This document shows, one piece after another, positions 32,365 through 43,043 of a DNA stretch of 54,148 bases. Source of the stretch: Blattamonas nauphoetae (Eukaryota; Preaxostyla; Oxymonadida); the NCBI GenBank assembly GCA_033064195.1, contig JARBJD010000424.1:1-54148 (forward strand). The letters are read 5' to 3'. The notes under the pieces are model-generated. The model was not told the origin of the DNA. It saw nothing but the letters and a program-made list of their open reading frames with translations, and did not search any database. The first letter of the stretch is position 1. Each line of letters begins with the position of its first letter. The position numbers were made by a program, and so were the translations under genes.

Positions 32365-33814
32365 CTGCCCGACACGACAACTTGATCCGGCTGTAAAACG
32401 GTTGTATTTTTCTGAATAGAGAGACAATGTGTTTCAATTTTCTATCAATGATAATTGAGAGAGTTAGACACAGTTTGATTAAAAATGAGAAGACAAAAAA
32501 TTCTGTGTGACGTGAAAACTGTAAAATAAAAAAAATGATGGACATGCTCCTCACGACATGACACGTGATTCGCTTCATCCTGCTCGATTCCTCTAACTTT
32601 AAATTGTTTTAACTTTGTGAGAGGAACACTCGAGGAGTCAATCACTGAATGAGAGAACGGTGTTTTCATTACTTTCTAATGGGATCGAGTTCTCACCTCG
32701 CACGATTTTTATACAAAGTTAGTCTCTTGTGACGTAATTCGCATAGTTTTCAAAAAGAATTGAAACAAGCGTTCACGAAATGTGTTTGATGAGGTTAAAG
32801 TCGGTAAAGAGTGTTTGAAGGTATTTCTGACCGATATTGACATGTTTGATTCTTGGAAGTTTTATCTTTTTTCTTGTTTCAACTAACACAATCACTGAGA
32901 AGGACCCGTGAGTGGTGGTGAGGGTCCATCTTTCCCTCAGTGCGAAATGTGATGAAGGATCACGGCATTGTTTTCCGTCAATGATCTCTTCCGTCACGAC
33001 AAGTTTTCAGTTTCAACTAATCCCAGTACATCACCAAATCCCAAGTTTGCTGGGATGATCACTCAACCCAGATTCTCAGCGTGGTGTGTCTTTTATCCTT
33101 ATGACTTCTTGAATTTCTCTAGTCATCTCTCACACAGATTCTTCACATCGCCAAACTGACAAAGCTCTCGAAAGAAACATTTTGAAAGAGTCTCATTTCC
33201 ATAGACGCAGCGATTTTGAAAATGACGGAGAAGAATGCGAGGAACTCTGTGCGATTTGTGAAGACCAATTCGATACCCTTTGACGAATCGTTGGAAGAAA
33301 CAGTGTGATTTTTTGATTTTGATGTCTCTCTTTCGATGAACAGCTGAACTGTATGAGACGTTTTTGAATCCAATTCGAACAGTATGCAAAGTCTTGATGG
33401 TTTCGTGCTGTGGCTGGCCTTTTCATTTCACGACTAACTGTTAATCGTCGGTGTTCGGCGCATCGGTGTCCTTGGATGCTGCATTGACAGAGACATGGAG
33501 CGAACGAGTTGACATGTGTCTTCCTTTTCCTTTTCTTCATTCAATCTGCTACTATCTTTCACTAGACATTCACCATCTGGGATCCATTCAGGAGTGATAT
33601 CGGATGTGAATCACGTGTCATGTCGTTCGGAGTATGTCCCCATACAGTAGCATTTCATGTCATTCTCTCTTATTTTTCACTGTTGATCTTCCAAAAAAAT
33701 CACAGAGACGTATAACTCAAGACAGTTGATGGGAGAGAAAAAGGAACTCTCAACTCTCACTTGTTCTATCAAAAAGCAAAAATTACAGCCGGATCAGGTC
33801 GTCGTGTCGGGCAG
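32365..33814. mobile_element. 1.45-kb TIR element without visible transposase
   Basis: The ends at 32,361-32,396 and 33,783-33,818 are inverted repeats with about 34 of 36 bases matching (TATACTGCCCGACACGAC...GATCCGGCTGTAA). TATA occurs at both outer edges, so the target duplication is probably TA and the element Tc1/mariner-like. The interior has only short frames; one on the minus strand (33,143-33,373, ...IELVFTNRTEFLAFFSVIF...) looks protein-like but I do not recognise it. Confidence 0.75.
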
Positions 33815-34943
33815 TATAGATGGTCGGAAAGGCCGAAGTTTTTGATTTTTTCGAAACAAATAAAGGAAATGACTGAAAGGTGTGTGCTGAACAACGAGAA
33901 ACATAGAAAACAAAAAGAGTGTCAGTGGGAGAAGAGAAGCCATTGTCCAGGTCGTGAGAAAATAACGATGTCTGGTGGGTAAAAGAGCAAGAAGAGTGCA
34001 CAAATCGCTTGGAAAGCGGGATATTTGAGAAGAAACGGGCCTAGACGGCGCCAGGCAGCGCCCCTCTCGAACCCGCCGCACGAGTTTCGGAAAGTGAACA
34101 TGTACCTCAATGCGTGTTCTAAAATCAGGTGAAATTATTGAAAAGATAGAAAACCAATCTTCGAAGATATACTACTTTCTTTCCATCTGAAGAACAGTAC
34201 CTCTCATGATCCAGCCATGTGACAGTGTGAGAGGGTGAAATTACCATACTGTGTACCCTAAAAAGTGGGGAAAATAAGAAAAAAGAGGAAGAAACGAACA
34301 ATAAGCATATGTCGTGTCCTCTCCATCGGAAACACAACGATCATCATGATATTCGCTGTGTGGACTAGGCGAGGGATCCTCCTGTTTTCCATCAACGGTG
34401 TCGACATCAACCGAATCATCTCTCACAATCTGTTCCAGTTGAGCCGTGGAATCACTTCTTTAGGGGTCTTCCCCAAATGATTGAGTGTTGGACGATACAC
34501 TGTTGAAAGAGATTGGAAATAGCGGAAGAATGAAGCAAACTTTTCTGAAGGTGGGTCGTTCCGTTGTCTGTTTATGTCGAATCTTTTACATATTTCTGCA
34601 TTGGCTACAGTTCTGGTGAAGATGCAGATGCTCGACAAGAGAACGCAATGGCTGTCCCGGTCCTGAGTGTTTGGTGGACTTTCCGTGCGTTCGATCTCCA
34701 AGTTACTGGTCTAATTTACGCTCCCTTGAACATTGAGTTGTGGTGTATCCATGTTCCCATGTTGATCAAGTTGTGAATCGTTCCCTCCAATCGATTCTTT
34801 TTCCTGTGAGTGGCGGTTGGACTTCTCTTCCTCTTCTTCAAGATATTGGACGAGTTAGATATTTTCATCTTCACCTTGACGCCATCATGCCTTCCTTGCT
34901 TCTGATCCGGCGGGGGTTTTGAAATCATAGATCATCAGATCGT
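33815..34943. other. Intergenic, nothing recognised
   Basis: Short frames only, including hydrophobic ones near 34,265-34,480 and 34,740-34,922 that I cannot relate to any family. It may hold decayed 5' exons of the kinase gene downstream, but no N-lobe motif is visible. Confidence 0.5.
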
Positions 34944-35322
34944 TTGGCAGTGGTGAGTTTGTTTCTGAGGGAGATGTTGGTAATGACAAAACCAAGTGTC
35001 CATACAGAGGAGGATAACAAGATGATGGTGATAGCACAGAAGCAATTTGACGTATTCGATAATTTTGGTTTTGATCGTCATGTTCGTCGCGCATGTCGCT
35101 GCCCAGAACGCTCAAGAAGCCGAGCACCAGATTATACAGTGTTTTTCTCCTTTCACAACCTTCGTACAACACAGTACTTATTTCTTTCGGAAAAACAGAG
35201 AATCTATTTTGAAAAAATGTTGAGCTCCGGAGATCCCCACAAACTTCGGGGTTTCACACCGACTAATGGAGATGTGAAGCCATCGAATATTCTGATTGGA
35301 CGTGATGGAACAGCGAAGCTCG

Positions 35323-35415
35323 GTTTGTCGCTGGATACTTTTGATCATCATTGTCCTCCATGCTCTCTCCCATCCCAAATGTTCTGTTTCTTCATTTTCT
35401 GTTTTATTGTTTCAG
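35323..35415 (+). other. Spliceosomal intron (93 nt) in the kinase gene
   Basis: Starts GTTTGT, ends TTGTTTCAG. Removing it joins AAGCTCG to GGGACTTTGG and restores KLGDFGG, the kinase DFG motif. Confidence 0.85.
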
Positions 35416-35657
35416 GGGACTTTGGAGGAGTGGTTGGAGTTGGGACTCAAAAGACGTCGAATTCGGCGGAGTGTGGGACGATGCAGTTCTGGGCACCAGA
35501 AATGTTTAAAGTTGGAGGGAATGTTGTTCATGGGTCGCTCGCAGGAGAAATGTAGGCGTTTGGGCTGATTGTGCTACAATTGCTGACTGGGCAGGAGTGG
35601 ATTTCGGGAACGAATGCAGTGGAGATTGCGGAAAGTGCGAAGCGATTTGATGTTCAG

Positions 35658-35802
35658 GTGGTGTGCCAAAGAGCGAAAATTCAAAAATCTGTCGAAGCTC
35701 TGCTGTGTTTTCTTTTGACCAAAGTGTGATTTCCTCCTTTTCTTCTCTCTCTTTACTCGTTCATCCATTTTGACTTTTTTCTATTTTGGCATGGACGTTC
35801 AG
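35658..35802 (+). other. Spliceosomal intron (145 nt) in the kinase gene
   Basis: Starts GTGGTG after a CAG codon and ends GACGTTCAG after a pyrimidine-rich tract. Removal gives ...FDVQ-NPQERLLSAEL in frame, a normal kinase C-lobe end. Confidence 0.8.
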
Positions 35803-35911
35803 AACCCACAGGAGCGACTGTTGTCAGCTGAGCTGATTCGGTCTGGTCGACTTGGTTCGATTGTGGGAGTTGAAACACCACTCTCGCAGTTCATCCGCGA
35901 AGAACTGCATA

Positions 35912-37306
35912 CAGTCGGTCGGACTGTTTAGTAATTTGTAACTCGTCACATCAAACGTGCCACTGTAGAATTCTTTGTTTTCACGAAAATGAAAAAAGTG
36001 TCAAACCTCCGTCTAAGTCGTGTGTCGGTATTCGATGTTCTTTCAAAAAGATCATTCAGAATTTCATAGAACATTTCATACATCGTTGTTTTGCTCATTC
36101 ATCACCTGTCTTTGTCATCGTGCTCTGAGAGAATGAGGAGAGTACTCAATTGGAAAAAATGAGACAATATTGGACGATACCGTGTCAACGTATTGTTGAC
36201 CTATTGTGCTGTGCGCATTCAATGGTCTCATGCAATCAGCTTGCGAAAAACGACGAATCAGTCGAGGAGGAGAAAAATGGTCTACTTTCGTTGAATCTGA
36301 AACTGGAGTGCTAGACACGATAAAAGAGGACTAGATAAGAGATATATCCTGAAATCAAACCTAAATTGTTGATAGAGAGTCTACAATAGCACATCGTTTG
36401 ACGATCCAATCAACACAATCATCTGATTTCCTGAGACTCGATTCAATGCTGATCATCCGAATTGAGAGTTCTTCAATGATTGTTTGTTAAAGTGTGATGA
36501 ATCTGTCCAATATCCACTAATTTTGATTTCACTCCTTGTCTCAATCTTGGAATCTACACTTTCAAATTGTATGTCGAATTAGTAAATTGTTTAAAGTCTC
36601 AAACTAAATCTGTTATTTGGATGATAAAAGACATCGTCCTCGTAGTCAAACAGGAGTTGACAAAGAGTTGTGATTCAAATCCCGTTCTAACTAGTGGATG
36701 GGATAACACCAATATATAGGCCTCAGGTTGAGAAAGTTACACAGGAAAGCTGACAAAGAGAGGGATACCTTGAGATTTCAACCTTGCTAATGAATATCAG
36801 TGTGTTGATTGGGTTGTCAAACGATGTGCTATTGTAGACTCTCTATCAACAATTTAGGTTTGATTTCAGGATATATCTCTTATCTAGTCCTCTTTTATCG
36901 TGTCTAGCACTCCAGTTTCAGATTCAACGAAAGTAGACCATTTTTCTCCTCCTCGACTGATTCGTCGTTTTTCGCAAGCTGATTGCATGAGACCATTGAA
37001 TGCGCACAGCACAATAGGTCAACAATACGTTGACACGGTATCGTCCAATATTGTCTCATTTTTTCCAATTGAGTACTCTCCTCATTCTCTCAGAGCACGA
37101 TGACAAAGACAGGTGATGAATGAGCAAAACAACGATGTATGAAATGTTCTATGAAATTCTGAATGATCTTTTTGAAAGAACATCGAATACCGACACACGA
37201 CTTAGACGGAGGTTTGACACTTTTTTCATTTTCGTGAAAACAAAGAATTCTACAGTGGCACGTTTGATGTGACGAGTTACAAATTACTCAACAGTCCGAC
37301 CGACTG
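35912..37306. mobile_element. 1.4-kb foldback (long-TIR) element at a TA site, Tc1/mariner-like
   Basis: Two arms of about 506 bp (35,912-36,417 and 36,801-37,306) are near-identical inverted copies around a ~380-bp centre. The outer ends are CAGTCGGTCGGACTGTT and its complement, flanked by TA at 35,910-35,911 and 37,307-37,308. The two identical short frames in the arms are a by-product of the palindrome. No transposase. Removing the element and one TA restores an uninterrupted host reading frame. Confidence 0.88.
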
Positions 37307-37532
37307 TAGCACAAAGCGGACAGTTGACCAACTGAAGACAGAGAAGGAACAGATGCAAGTACAACTCCGTGAGAAAGACAAGGAGATCAAGGAGAAGGAC
37401 AAACTGCTTCAAGTGAAGGATGAGACGATTCCTGAACTGACAAAGGAGCTGGGAGAGTTTATCGCGATGGAAAAGAGGCTGAGTGACAAGCCGAGTACAT
37501 CACATTCGAAAGTGGTGGCAGTGGAGGTTCAT

Positions 37533-39108
37533 GGTTAAGTATAGGCGCAGATCCGATTTTCGCTACACGCAGATCTGAAAAATCGGATACGCGCAGATCC
37601 AAATGGATACACGCAGATCTGTTTTTGTTTTTGTTCTTTTCGAATAAATATCTCTTATTTGTCTCTGAAAACTTCAATACTGCTTCAGTTTCTCTTAACA
37701 AGCTTTATGAAGAACATATTGAGTGAAAATAGTTGATGAAGTTAGCAGAGTGGTTCGTTAAAGGAATGGTGGTCGGAGATTTCCATTTAAAGATGTGTTT
37801 GTGGAGGAGATATCGAAAATTCTGGTCGTGTTCCATGGTGATATTCATATGCTCGGTGATAGTGATGATGAAGAAGGGATGCAGAGGATTTGTGGCTTCG
37901 AAAGTGGAGATGTCAACGTGGGCAATAGAGCGACTTTTGTTGGATGATGAAGATCCAAAAGAGGGGAGTGGTGGACTGAACGGTTGTTTGGGTTATTTTG
38001 AGAGGAGACAGGGGGGTTGAGTGATGAGGTGGGTGGATCGTAACTTCGTCGTCGTGGAGAGGGAGATTGGTGATGGTGTAACTGTTTTCGAACATATAAA
38101 GAGTTGTCAGCTTTGACTAATATTGTCTGATCAGAATTTCTGTGGAATAAATCCTCTTGTTCGTGATCACTGAAGCGGCGTCTGGATTAAATGCCTGGAG
38201 GAATAATATGGTTCCGTCCTTCTCTGAATGGCAGCCAGAGAATGAATGAGAGGAAAGACTGATGGAATGATCTTTCCTCTCAAGGAAGTTTTGAGATTGA
38301 CGAGAATTGTGGACAGTTTGAAATGTGATTGAGGAGATCGTAATATTTGGAATGTCTGCAGGATCATAGTTTGGACCCATCAGTAGATCCGGATGTCTTG
38401 GCAACAATTATGGGAGAAGGTTCTGATTTGGGTGAGATAACAATACACGAAGAGAGTGATGGAACATGATGAGTTGATGAGACAGTGTTGAAGGAATCTC
38501 AATAAAACCCACCGAAAGTGCATCCAATGAAGGAGAGAGACTAAAGATCGTGCTGTTGATTCTTTGGACGGTTTCCAAGAGTTGAAATGGCTCTTCAGTG
38601 TTGGGTGTGGTTCTGTCTGAACTGACAATTGATGAGTGTTGCTGAAGAAGTCCTACTCCGAATAGATCTCTATATGGGTGAACTCGAACAGAAAACAAAC
38701 ACAGATGCGTTGATTTGATGATATGGAAGATAGTCGGGATGAGTCACAGAATAACATGAGGTCTGATCCTTGAGCAAGAAAAAGAGTAAACATGGTCGAT
38801 ATGTTATAAGGACAGCCCCAACAACCAAATATCGAGTTCAGATTTAGTTTAGAAACGACAGATTGAATTTGGGTATTGGACTGATCAGCATTCTCATTTG
38901 ACAACGTGACGAATTCCGATTTGTGAAAATGAATGTGAGAGAATGAATGAATTGTGAGCTGTCCAAGCGAAAAAATCATGAATTGGGAAGGTGTGACACG
39001 AAACAATGGATGATCCTTTCAGATCTGCACGTATCCATTTGGATCTGCGCGTATCCAAAAAAATGGATCTGCGCGTAGCGAAAATCGGATCTGCGCCTAT
39101 ACTTAACC
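37533..39108. mobile_element. 1.6-kb Mutator-like element with repeat-rich TIRs
   Basis: Ends GGTTAAGTATAGGCGCAGAT and its complement, with a perfect 9-bp target duplication GAGGTTCAT (37,524-37,532 and 39,109-39,117), which fits Mutator-like elements. The TIRs are about 85 bp and contain CAGATC(C/T) every ~20-25 bases (four times at the left end), probably an array of transposase binding sites. The interior has only short frames and no MULE transposase, so the element is non-autonomous. Confidence 0.82.
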
Positions 39109-39742
39109 GAGGTTCATCCTGAGAATGCGATGACAGTCTGGGATCCAACTTACTGTCGGATGGAAGGACGACGAATCATAAGTCTCGTGAGTACATCGAA
39201 GTCGTGTTTCTCGGACGAAATCACGCGGGGAGTGTGGAGATTATCGATTCAATGCGACAAATACGATTGGCACTGTGTGATCTCATTAATTTCCACCTTT
39301 TCAGACTTTGTTGTGATCGACTCGTCCCAACTCGAACAATCCAAAAACATCCAGTCATATCTCTCAGTCCTGGTCTTCAGAGTTTTGGTTGAACGGCGGA
39401 AAGTTGTATCAAAATGGGAAGGAAATCGCAAATGGAAATCAAGTCTCAAAAGAAAACTTAGTTTTGACGTTTGAATTGGACATGAACAGACATACCCTCG
39501 TTCTGTTAGTGGACGGCCAGAGACAACCACAGTCACTCGCCAACATCCCGCAGAAGGTCAGGTTCGCGTTGTACATCCATTTCAAAGACAGATATGCTGA
39601 CATTTTGAGTTTTGATAAGGTTTCTACTCAGAAGTAATGGTTCTCATTCATGTCATTTCATTCCCGAATGTTGTTTCAACATGTCTGTCGAATTGTTCAA
39701 TTGATCGACGCAAACTGCCTTCCTTTCGTCCAAACTTTCTTC

Positions 39743-40030
39743 TCAAACATACTTCAGTTTGTCGCAGACGAGTGCAATCAGCAGACACGCAACAAGCGGA
39801 ACCAGCCAGCTCAGCAGCGACTTCATTTCTGGTGACATCGCTTTCTTGTCTTTCGGATCTTCAGGTTCTGGCTCTGTCGGCTCTTCGGGAGAAACATACA
39901 GCGATTTCGGGATGTGGAATGTGATCGTCTCGTTCATCCGCACAAACGGCGACTCTGATTCTGGATCTCGAACAATCGATTTGATTGTGTATGTTGTGTT
40001 GTGTGTCAGCAGCTTCCCATCTCCAATCAG
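39743..40030 (-). pseudogene. C-terminal fragment of a surface protein (membrane helix and short tail)
   Basis: The minus strand reads GDGKLLTHNTTYTIKSI...VRMNETITFHIPKSLYV, a Pro/Glu-rich stalk (PEEPTEPEPEDP), then SPEMKSLLSWLVPLVACLLIALV and a stop. Stalk plus membrane helix is the layout of a type I surface protein's end, although the gene's upstream part is missing: it is cut at 40,030 by a transposon end. It lies tail-to-tail with the SPRY-like pseudogene. Confidence 0.65.
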
Positions 40031-40118
40031 GGTATGTATAGAGACAGATCTGATTTTGTATACGCACAGATCTAAATTTGGTATACACACAGATCTGTCG
40101 GATATACACAGATCTCGT
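40031..40118. mobile_element. Partial Mutator-like terminus, cut by hAT-2
   Basis: GGTATGTATAG followed by four CAGATCT repeats about 22-25 bases apart. This matches the layout and much of the sequence of the element end at 37,533 (GGTTAAGTATAGGCGCAGAT). It begins exactly where the surface-protein fragment ends. The hAT-2 insertion follows at 40,119, and I cannot find the other end after 43,044. Confidence 0.55.
40111..40118. repeat. Target site duplication, left copy, of hAT-2
   Basis: GATCTCGT, repeated exactly at 43,036-43,043. Confidence 0.95.
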
Positions 40119-43035
40119 CAGGGCAGATCCAACCACTGTCCTGACCATATTTCATTTTTTTTGATCACTCGGTTTCCTTATTTTCGCCAAATGTTCACGA
40201 AACTCTGGTCGCAGACTGTTTCTCCCTCTCATCCACTCCCTCCGCTCGTCCAATTCAGCCCAACAAACCAAACGCAACAAATTCCACGATTTTGTTCTTC
40301 AGACGAACTTCACACTCTTCAGATGTTTGTTAAAAAATACTACACACTCTACCCGAATCAAATAAGGAATATATTTTCCATCTCTGAAGTGGGATTGTTC
40401 TGTACTCACTGTATCTCTGTGCATGGACGCTTTGGTACTCGGCACAAAACGTACATTTCTCAGCCTGCCAAAAACATTTCGTGGTCGGATTTTATGCGGC
40501 ATTGCATGTCAGTTCAACACAGAACCAGTTTTTCCGACAGTGAGTTGGTATGTAGTGATACTGATCAAGAAATGGTCGCCTGTCCGGAGGAGTTCAAGAA
40601 TGTTATCTACCAAAACAGAATCGCCGCTGCTTCGTACATTGCCTCGTCTATTCTTCCAGCAACAAGATTTCCTTCTCTTTGTCAACTTCTCGACTCCCGG
40701 ACGAATGTCCCACAAATTTTTTCATCAGCTCTGACCAGTCCAAGGGTATACTGGCATGTGGTCGATAAATGGTGTTCTTCACAGACTACTCGACTTCAAA
40801 TTTACCTAACATCCAATTTTCCATTCAGCTTTCTGCTTGATGGAACCACCGACAGCACAGGAACGAAACAAATCGCTTGTCACCTTCGTGTATTGAATGA
40901 CAACAATCAACCATTTTCTATGCTACTATCAATTCGCCCACTATTGAAAGAAGCAGATGGAAGAGCTCACTTCGATTTGGTTAACAGTCTTTTCGATGAG
41001 TTCGATCTTCCCGCAAACTCATTAGTTGGAATCGGAACTGATGGCGAATCTACTATGACTGGGTTGGGAAATGGTCTCTGGGGCCGTCTCCTCAATCAAT
41101 GGTCCTACATAATCCCTCTTCATTGTTCGTCTCACCGTCTCCAACTCGTGCTCATTCACACACTCTCTGTGGCTCCTCTCTCTGTCATACAGAGACTTCT
41201 AACGTCGTATCATTCTTTTGCCGTACATATCAACCGATCACAATCTCGAAAACAACATCTCGGTGAAATTCAAGCCCAAAATGGAGGTGACAAACAATTG
41301 ATCCCATATTCTGTTGCTACTCGCTGGTTCACCCTCTACATAACAGCTTCTACCGTGTTGAAGCACTTTCAATCATTATTCGACCTCACTCGCCTTGCAA
41401 CCGATCCCCAAACACGTCAATTTGCTCATTGCTTTGGACCTGCCTCATATCTTCGCCTTTTTTTAACTGTTCTGATCTTCAAACCTGGTTATCTCCTCTG
41501 CAAAGCTCTGCAGTCGGCCGACCTCAATTTCGTTTCAGTCGATTCCCTTCTTCAACATACCAGAGAATCCATACATTCACACATCGATCCATATCTTCTT
41601 ATTAGCGATGCCATTGATTCTCTCTCTTCACAAAAGTATCTTCCACCTCTTCACAAAGAGGAGTATATTACGATTTACCATGAATTGGAGGTTCTCATTA
41701 GGTCATTTACCTCATTTTTTGACCGGTATTTTCCAGCAGCTGGATTAACGTCTCTGATATGTGGATTCGCGCCAATACGCTGTCTCAGCCTCGAAAATCA
41801 TTTCGAAAAGCGAAACACTTCACTCCTCCTCTGCGACATCATCGACCAAGGACGACCGACGCCACTCTTTCCCGACGGCCCATCAATCCATTATTATCTC
41901 AACTTCTGTACAAAGTATCCTGATCTTAATCGATACTCATCAATGAAGTGCTTATCATCATTCCTCTCTGAATCCTCATCAATAGCCCCGCCCCAAACCA
42001 AATTATTCCTTCGAGTTCTTCTTGTGCTACCATGGACGACATGTGATGTTGAAAGGACGTTCAGCCACCTACGGAGACAAAAGGATGATCTAAGGAACGC
42101 CATTTCCGACCAACGTGTAGAGTCACGACTTCTACTCCAGAATACCCAACCTCATATTTTGAGTGCTGAACCCTTGACAACAGAAACTGCAGACCTTCGT
42201 AAAAAATTCCCTATCGTCCGAAAAAAAACTCTTCTACAAACTACTTCAGGTGAAACTCATTTTTTACGAGACGATCCAACTGAACCGACTGCTCTTTCAA
42301 TGTTGAACAGCTTTCAATCCACATTGGGTAAGGCGGAATAACAACCATTGTCACGACTTTGTTCATTTGTTGATTGACGCTTCCATTATTTTGAAACATT
42401 AGAATTCGTTATTTGCCACAAATTTTTCGACATGAATGTGAAGAATCAAAAAAATGAATGACTAAGCACAATAATTCAAGAACGATCCCTTCATCCTATG
42501 AATTATCCCAATGCGGAAACAATCATGTTTCGATGGTCGATCAAACAACACCTGCGAATGAAAAATGAGATCGAATGTGGGGACGCTCGTGTTGCGTCTC
42601 AAAGTCGATTCGGAACAACATAACATGGGTAACCGTCCTCATCTATCTTGATGTACATTCAGTCGTATCCGAAGAAGGGTATGGTTGACTTTACTTGCTT
42701 TATTTGTCTGATTGATTCGTATTCCAGCGGAACTATTGATTCGCTGATTGAACCGGCGTGTCGAATCGACAGGATTGGAAATATTCAGTGTTAGACTTCT
42801 GAACTGTTTGCTGCCGACTTTTCCTCATTGGATAAGGAGATATCGCGAGTTGGTCAGACCTCCCCCCAATCGAGTTGTGGAATGAAGAATGAAAAAAAAG
42901 CACTGAACGGCAAATGTGATGTGAAGAGATTTCAACTTTGACCACAGTTGAGATCACGCATACGCAGTGGAAAGAATTCTGAATGTGACAGAGAAAAGAC
43001 GAAATATGGTCAGGACAGTGGTTGGATCTGCCTTG
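40119..43035 (+). mobile_element. hAT-2: apparently intact 2.9-kb hAT DNA transposon
   Basis: Ends CAGGGCAGATCCAACCACTG and the complement of CAAGGCAGATCCAACCACTG; the TIR match continues through CCTGACCATATTTC, about 35 bp in all. It has a perfect 8-bp duplication and a single uninterrupted transposase gene. It is distinct from hAT-1 in both ends and protein. The 3' part (42,342-43,035) is non-coding. Confidence 0.95.
40191..42341 (+). CDS. hAT-2 transposase, 716 aa, uninterrupted
   Basis: Cut-and-paste transposase of the hAT superfamily. I start it at ATG 40,191, 72 bases inside the element; the frame stays open upstream into flanking DNA, but that part is not element sequence. N-terminal zinc finger (FCTHC...RHCMSVQH, residues ~70-110), first catalytic Asp in FLLDGTTD (~220), second Asp in VGIGTDGES (~280), HCSSHRL motif (~312) and C-terminal dimerisation/catalytic Glu region TTCDVERTFSHLRRQKDDLR (~620-640). 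Length is normal for the family. There are no stops or frame changes, so it may be active and could mobilise related non-autonomous elements. Stop TAA. Confidence 0.93.
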   Translation: MFTKLWSQTVSPSHPLPPLVQFSPTNQTQQIPRFCSSDELHTLQMFVKKYYTLYPNQIRNIFSISEVGLFCTHCISVHGRFGTRHKTYISQPAKNISWSDFMRHCMSVQHRTSFSDSELVCSDTDQEMVACPEEFKNVIYQNRIAAASYIASSILPATRFPSLCQLLDSRTNVPQIFSSALTSPRVYWHVVDKWCSSQTTRLQIYLTSNFPFSFLLDGTTDSTGTKQIACHLRVLNDNNQPFSMLLSIRPLLKEADGRAHFDLVNSLFDEFDLPANSLVGIGTDGESTMTGLGNGLWGRLLNQWSYIIPLHCSSHRLQLVLIHTLSVAPLSVIQRLLTSYHSFAVHINRSQSRKQHLGEIQAQNGGDKQLIPYSVATRWFTLYITASTVLKHFQSLFDLTRLATDPQTRQFAHCFGPASYLRLFLTVLIFKPGYLLCKALQSADLNFVSVDSLLQHTRESIHSHIDPYLLISDAIDSLSSQKYLPPLHKEEYITIYHELEVLIRSFTSFFDRYFPAAGLTSLICGFAPIRCLSLENHFEKRNTSLLLCDIIDQGRPTPLFPDGPSIHYYLNFCTKYPDLNRYSSMKCLSSFLSESSSIAPPQTKLFLRVLLVLPWTTCDVERTFSHLRRQKDDLRNAISDQRVESRLLLQNTQPHILSAEPLTTETADLRKKFPIVRKKTLLQTTSGETHFLRDDPTEPTALSMLNSFQSTLGKAE

Positions 43036-43043
43036 GATCTCGT

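Larger units (their letters stand above)
34944..39637 (+). pseudogene. Kinase / coiled-coil / SPRY-like gene, broken by two transposons
   Basis: Host gene in pieces. The kinase core reads NGDVKPSNILIGRDGTAKLG, then an intron (35,323-35,415), DFGG, MQFWAPEMF, AFGLIVLQLLTGQEW, a second intron (35,658-35,802) and NPQERLLSAELIRSGRL; the catalytic Asp and the DFG are kept. Helix F has TAG (35,553-35,555) where EMWAFG would need Trp. After REELH (35,910) a foldback element is inserted; reading resumes at 37,308 as STKRTVDQLKTEKEQ, a coiled coil with EKDKEIKEKDK repeats. At 37,532 a Mutator-like element follows; reading resumes at 39,118 as PENAMTVWDPTYCRMEGRR. A SPRY-like part with NGGKLYQNGKEI and LTFELDMNRHTLVLLVDG ends at 39,635. 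The stop and frame changes in the SPRY-like part, together with two insertions, make it non-functional. The N-lobe is not found. A cytoplasmic signalling role is likely for intact relatives. Confidence 0.8.

Noticed and set aside
36115-37103. Two identical 67-codon frames on opposite strands
   Set aside because: They lie in the two arms of the foldback element and are identical because the arms are; no sign of coding.
39759-40190. N-terminal extension of the hAT-2 transposase
   Set aside because: The frame is open upstream of the element, but that DNA belongs to flanking sequence outside the TIR, so the start is set at 40,191.
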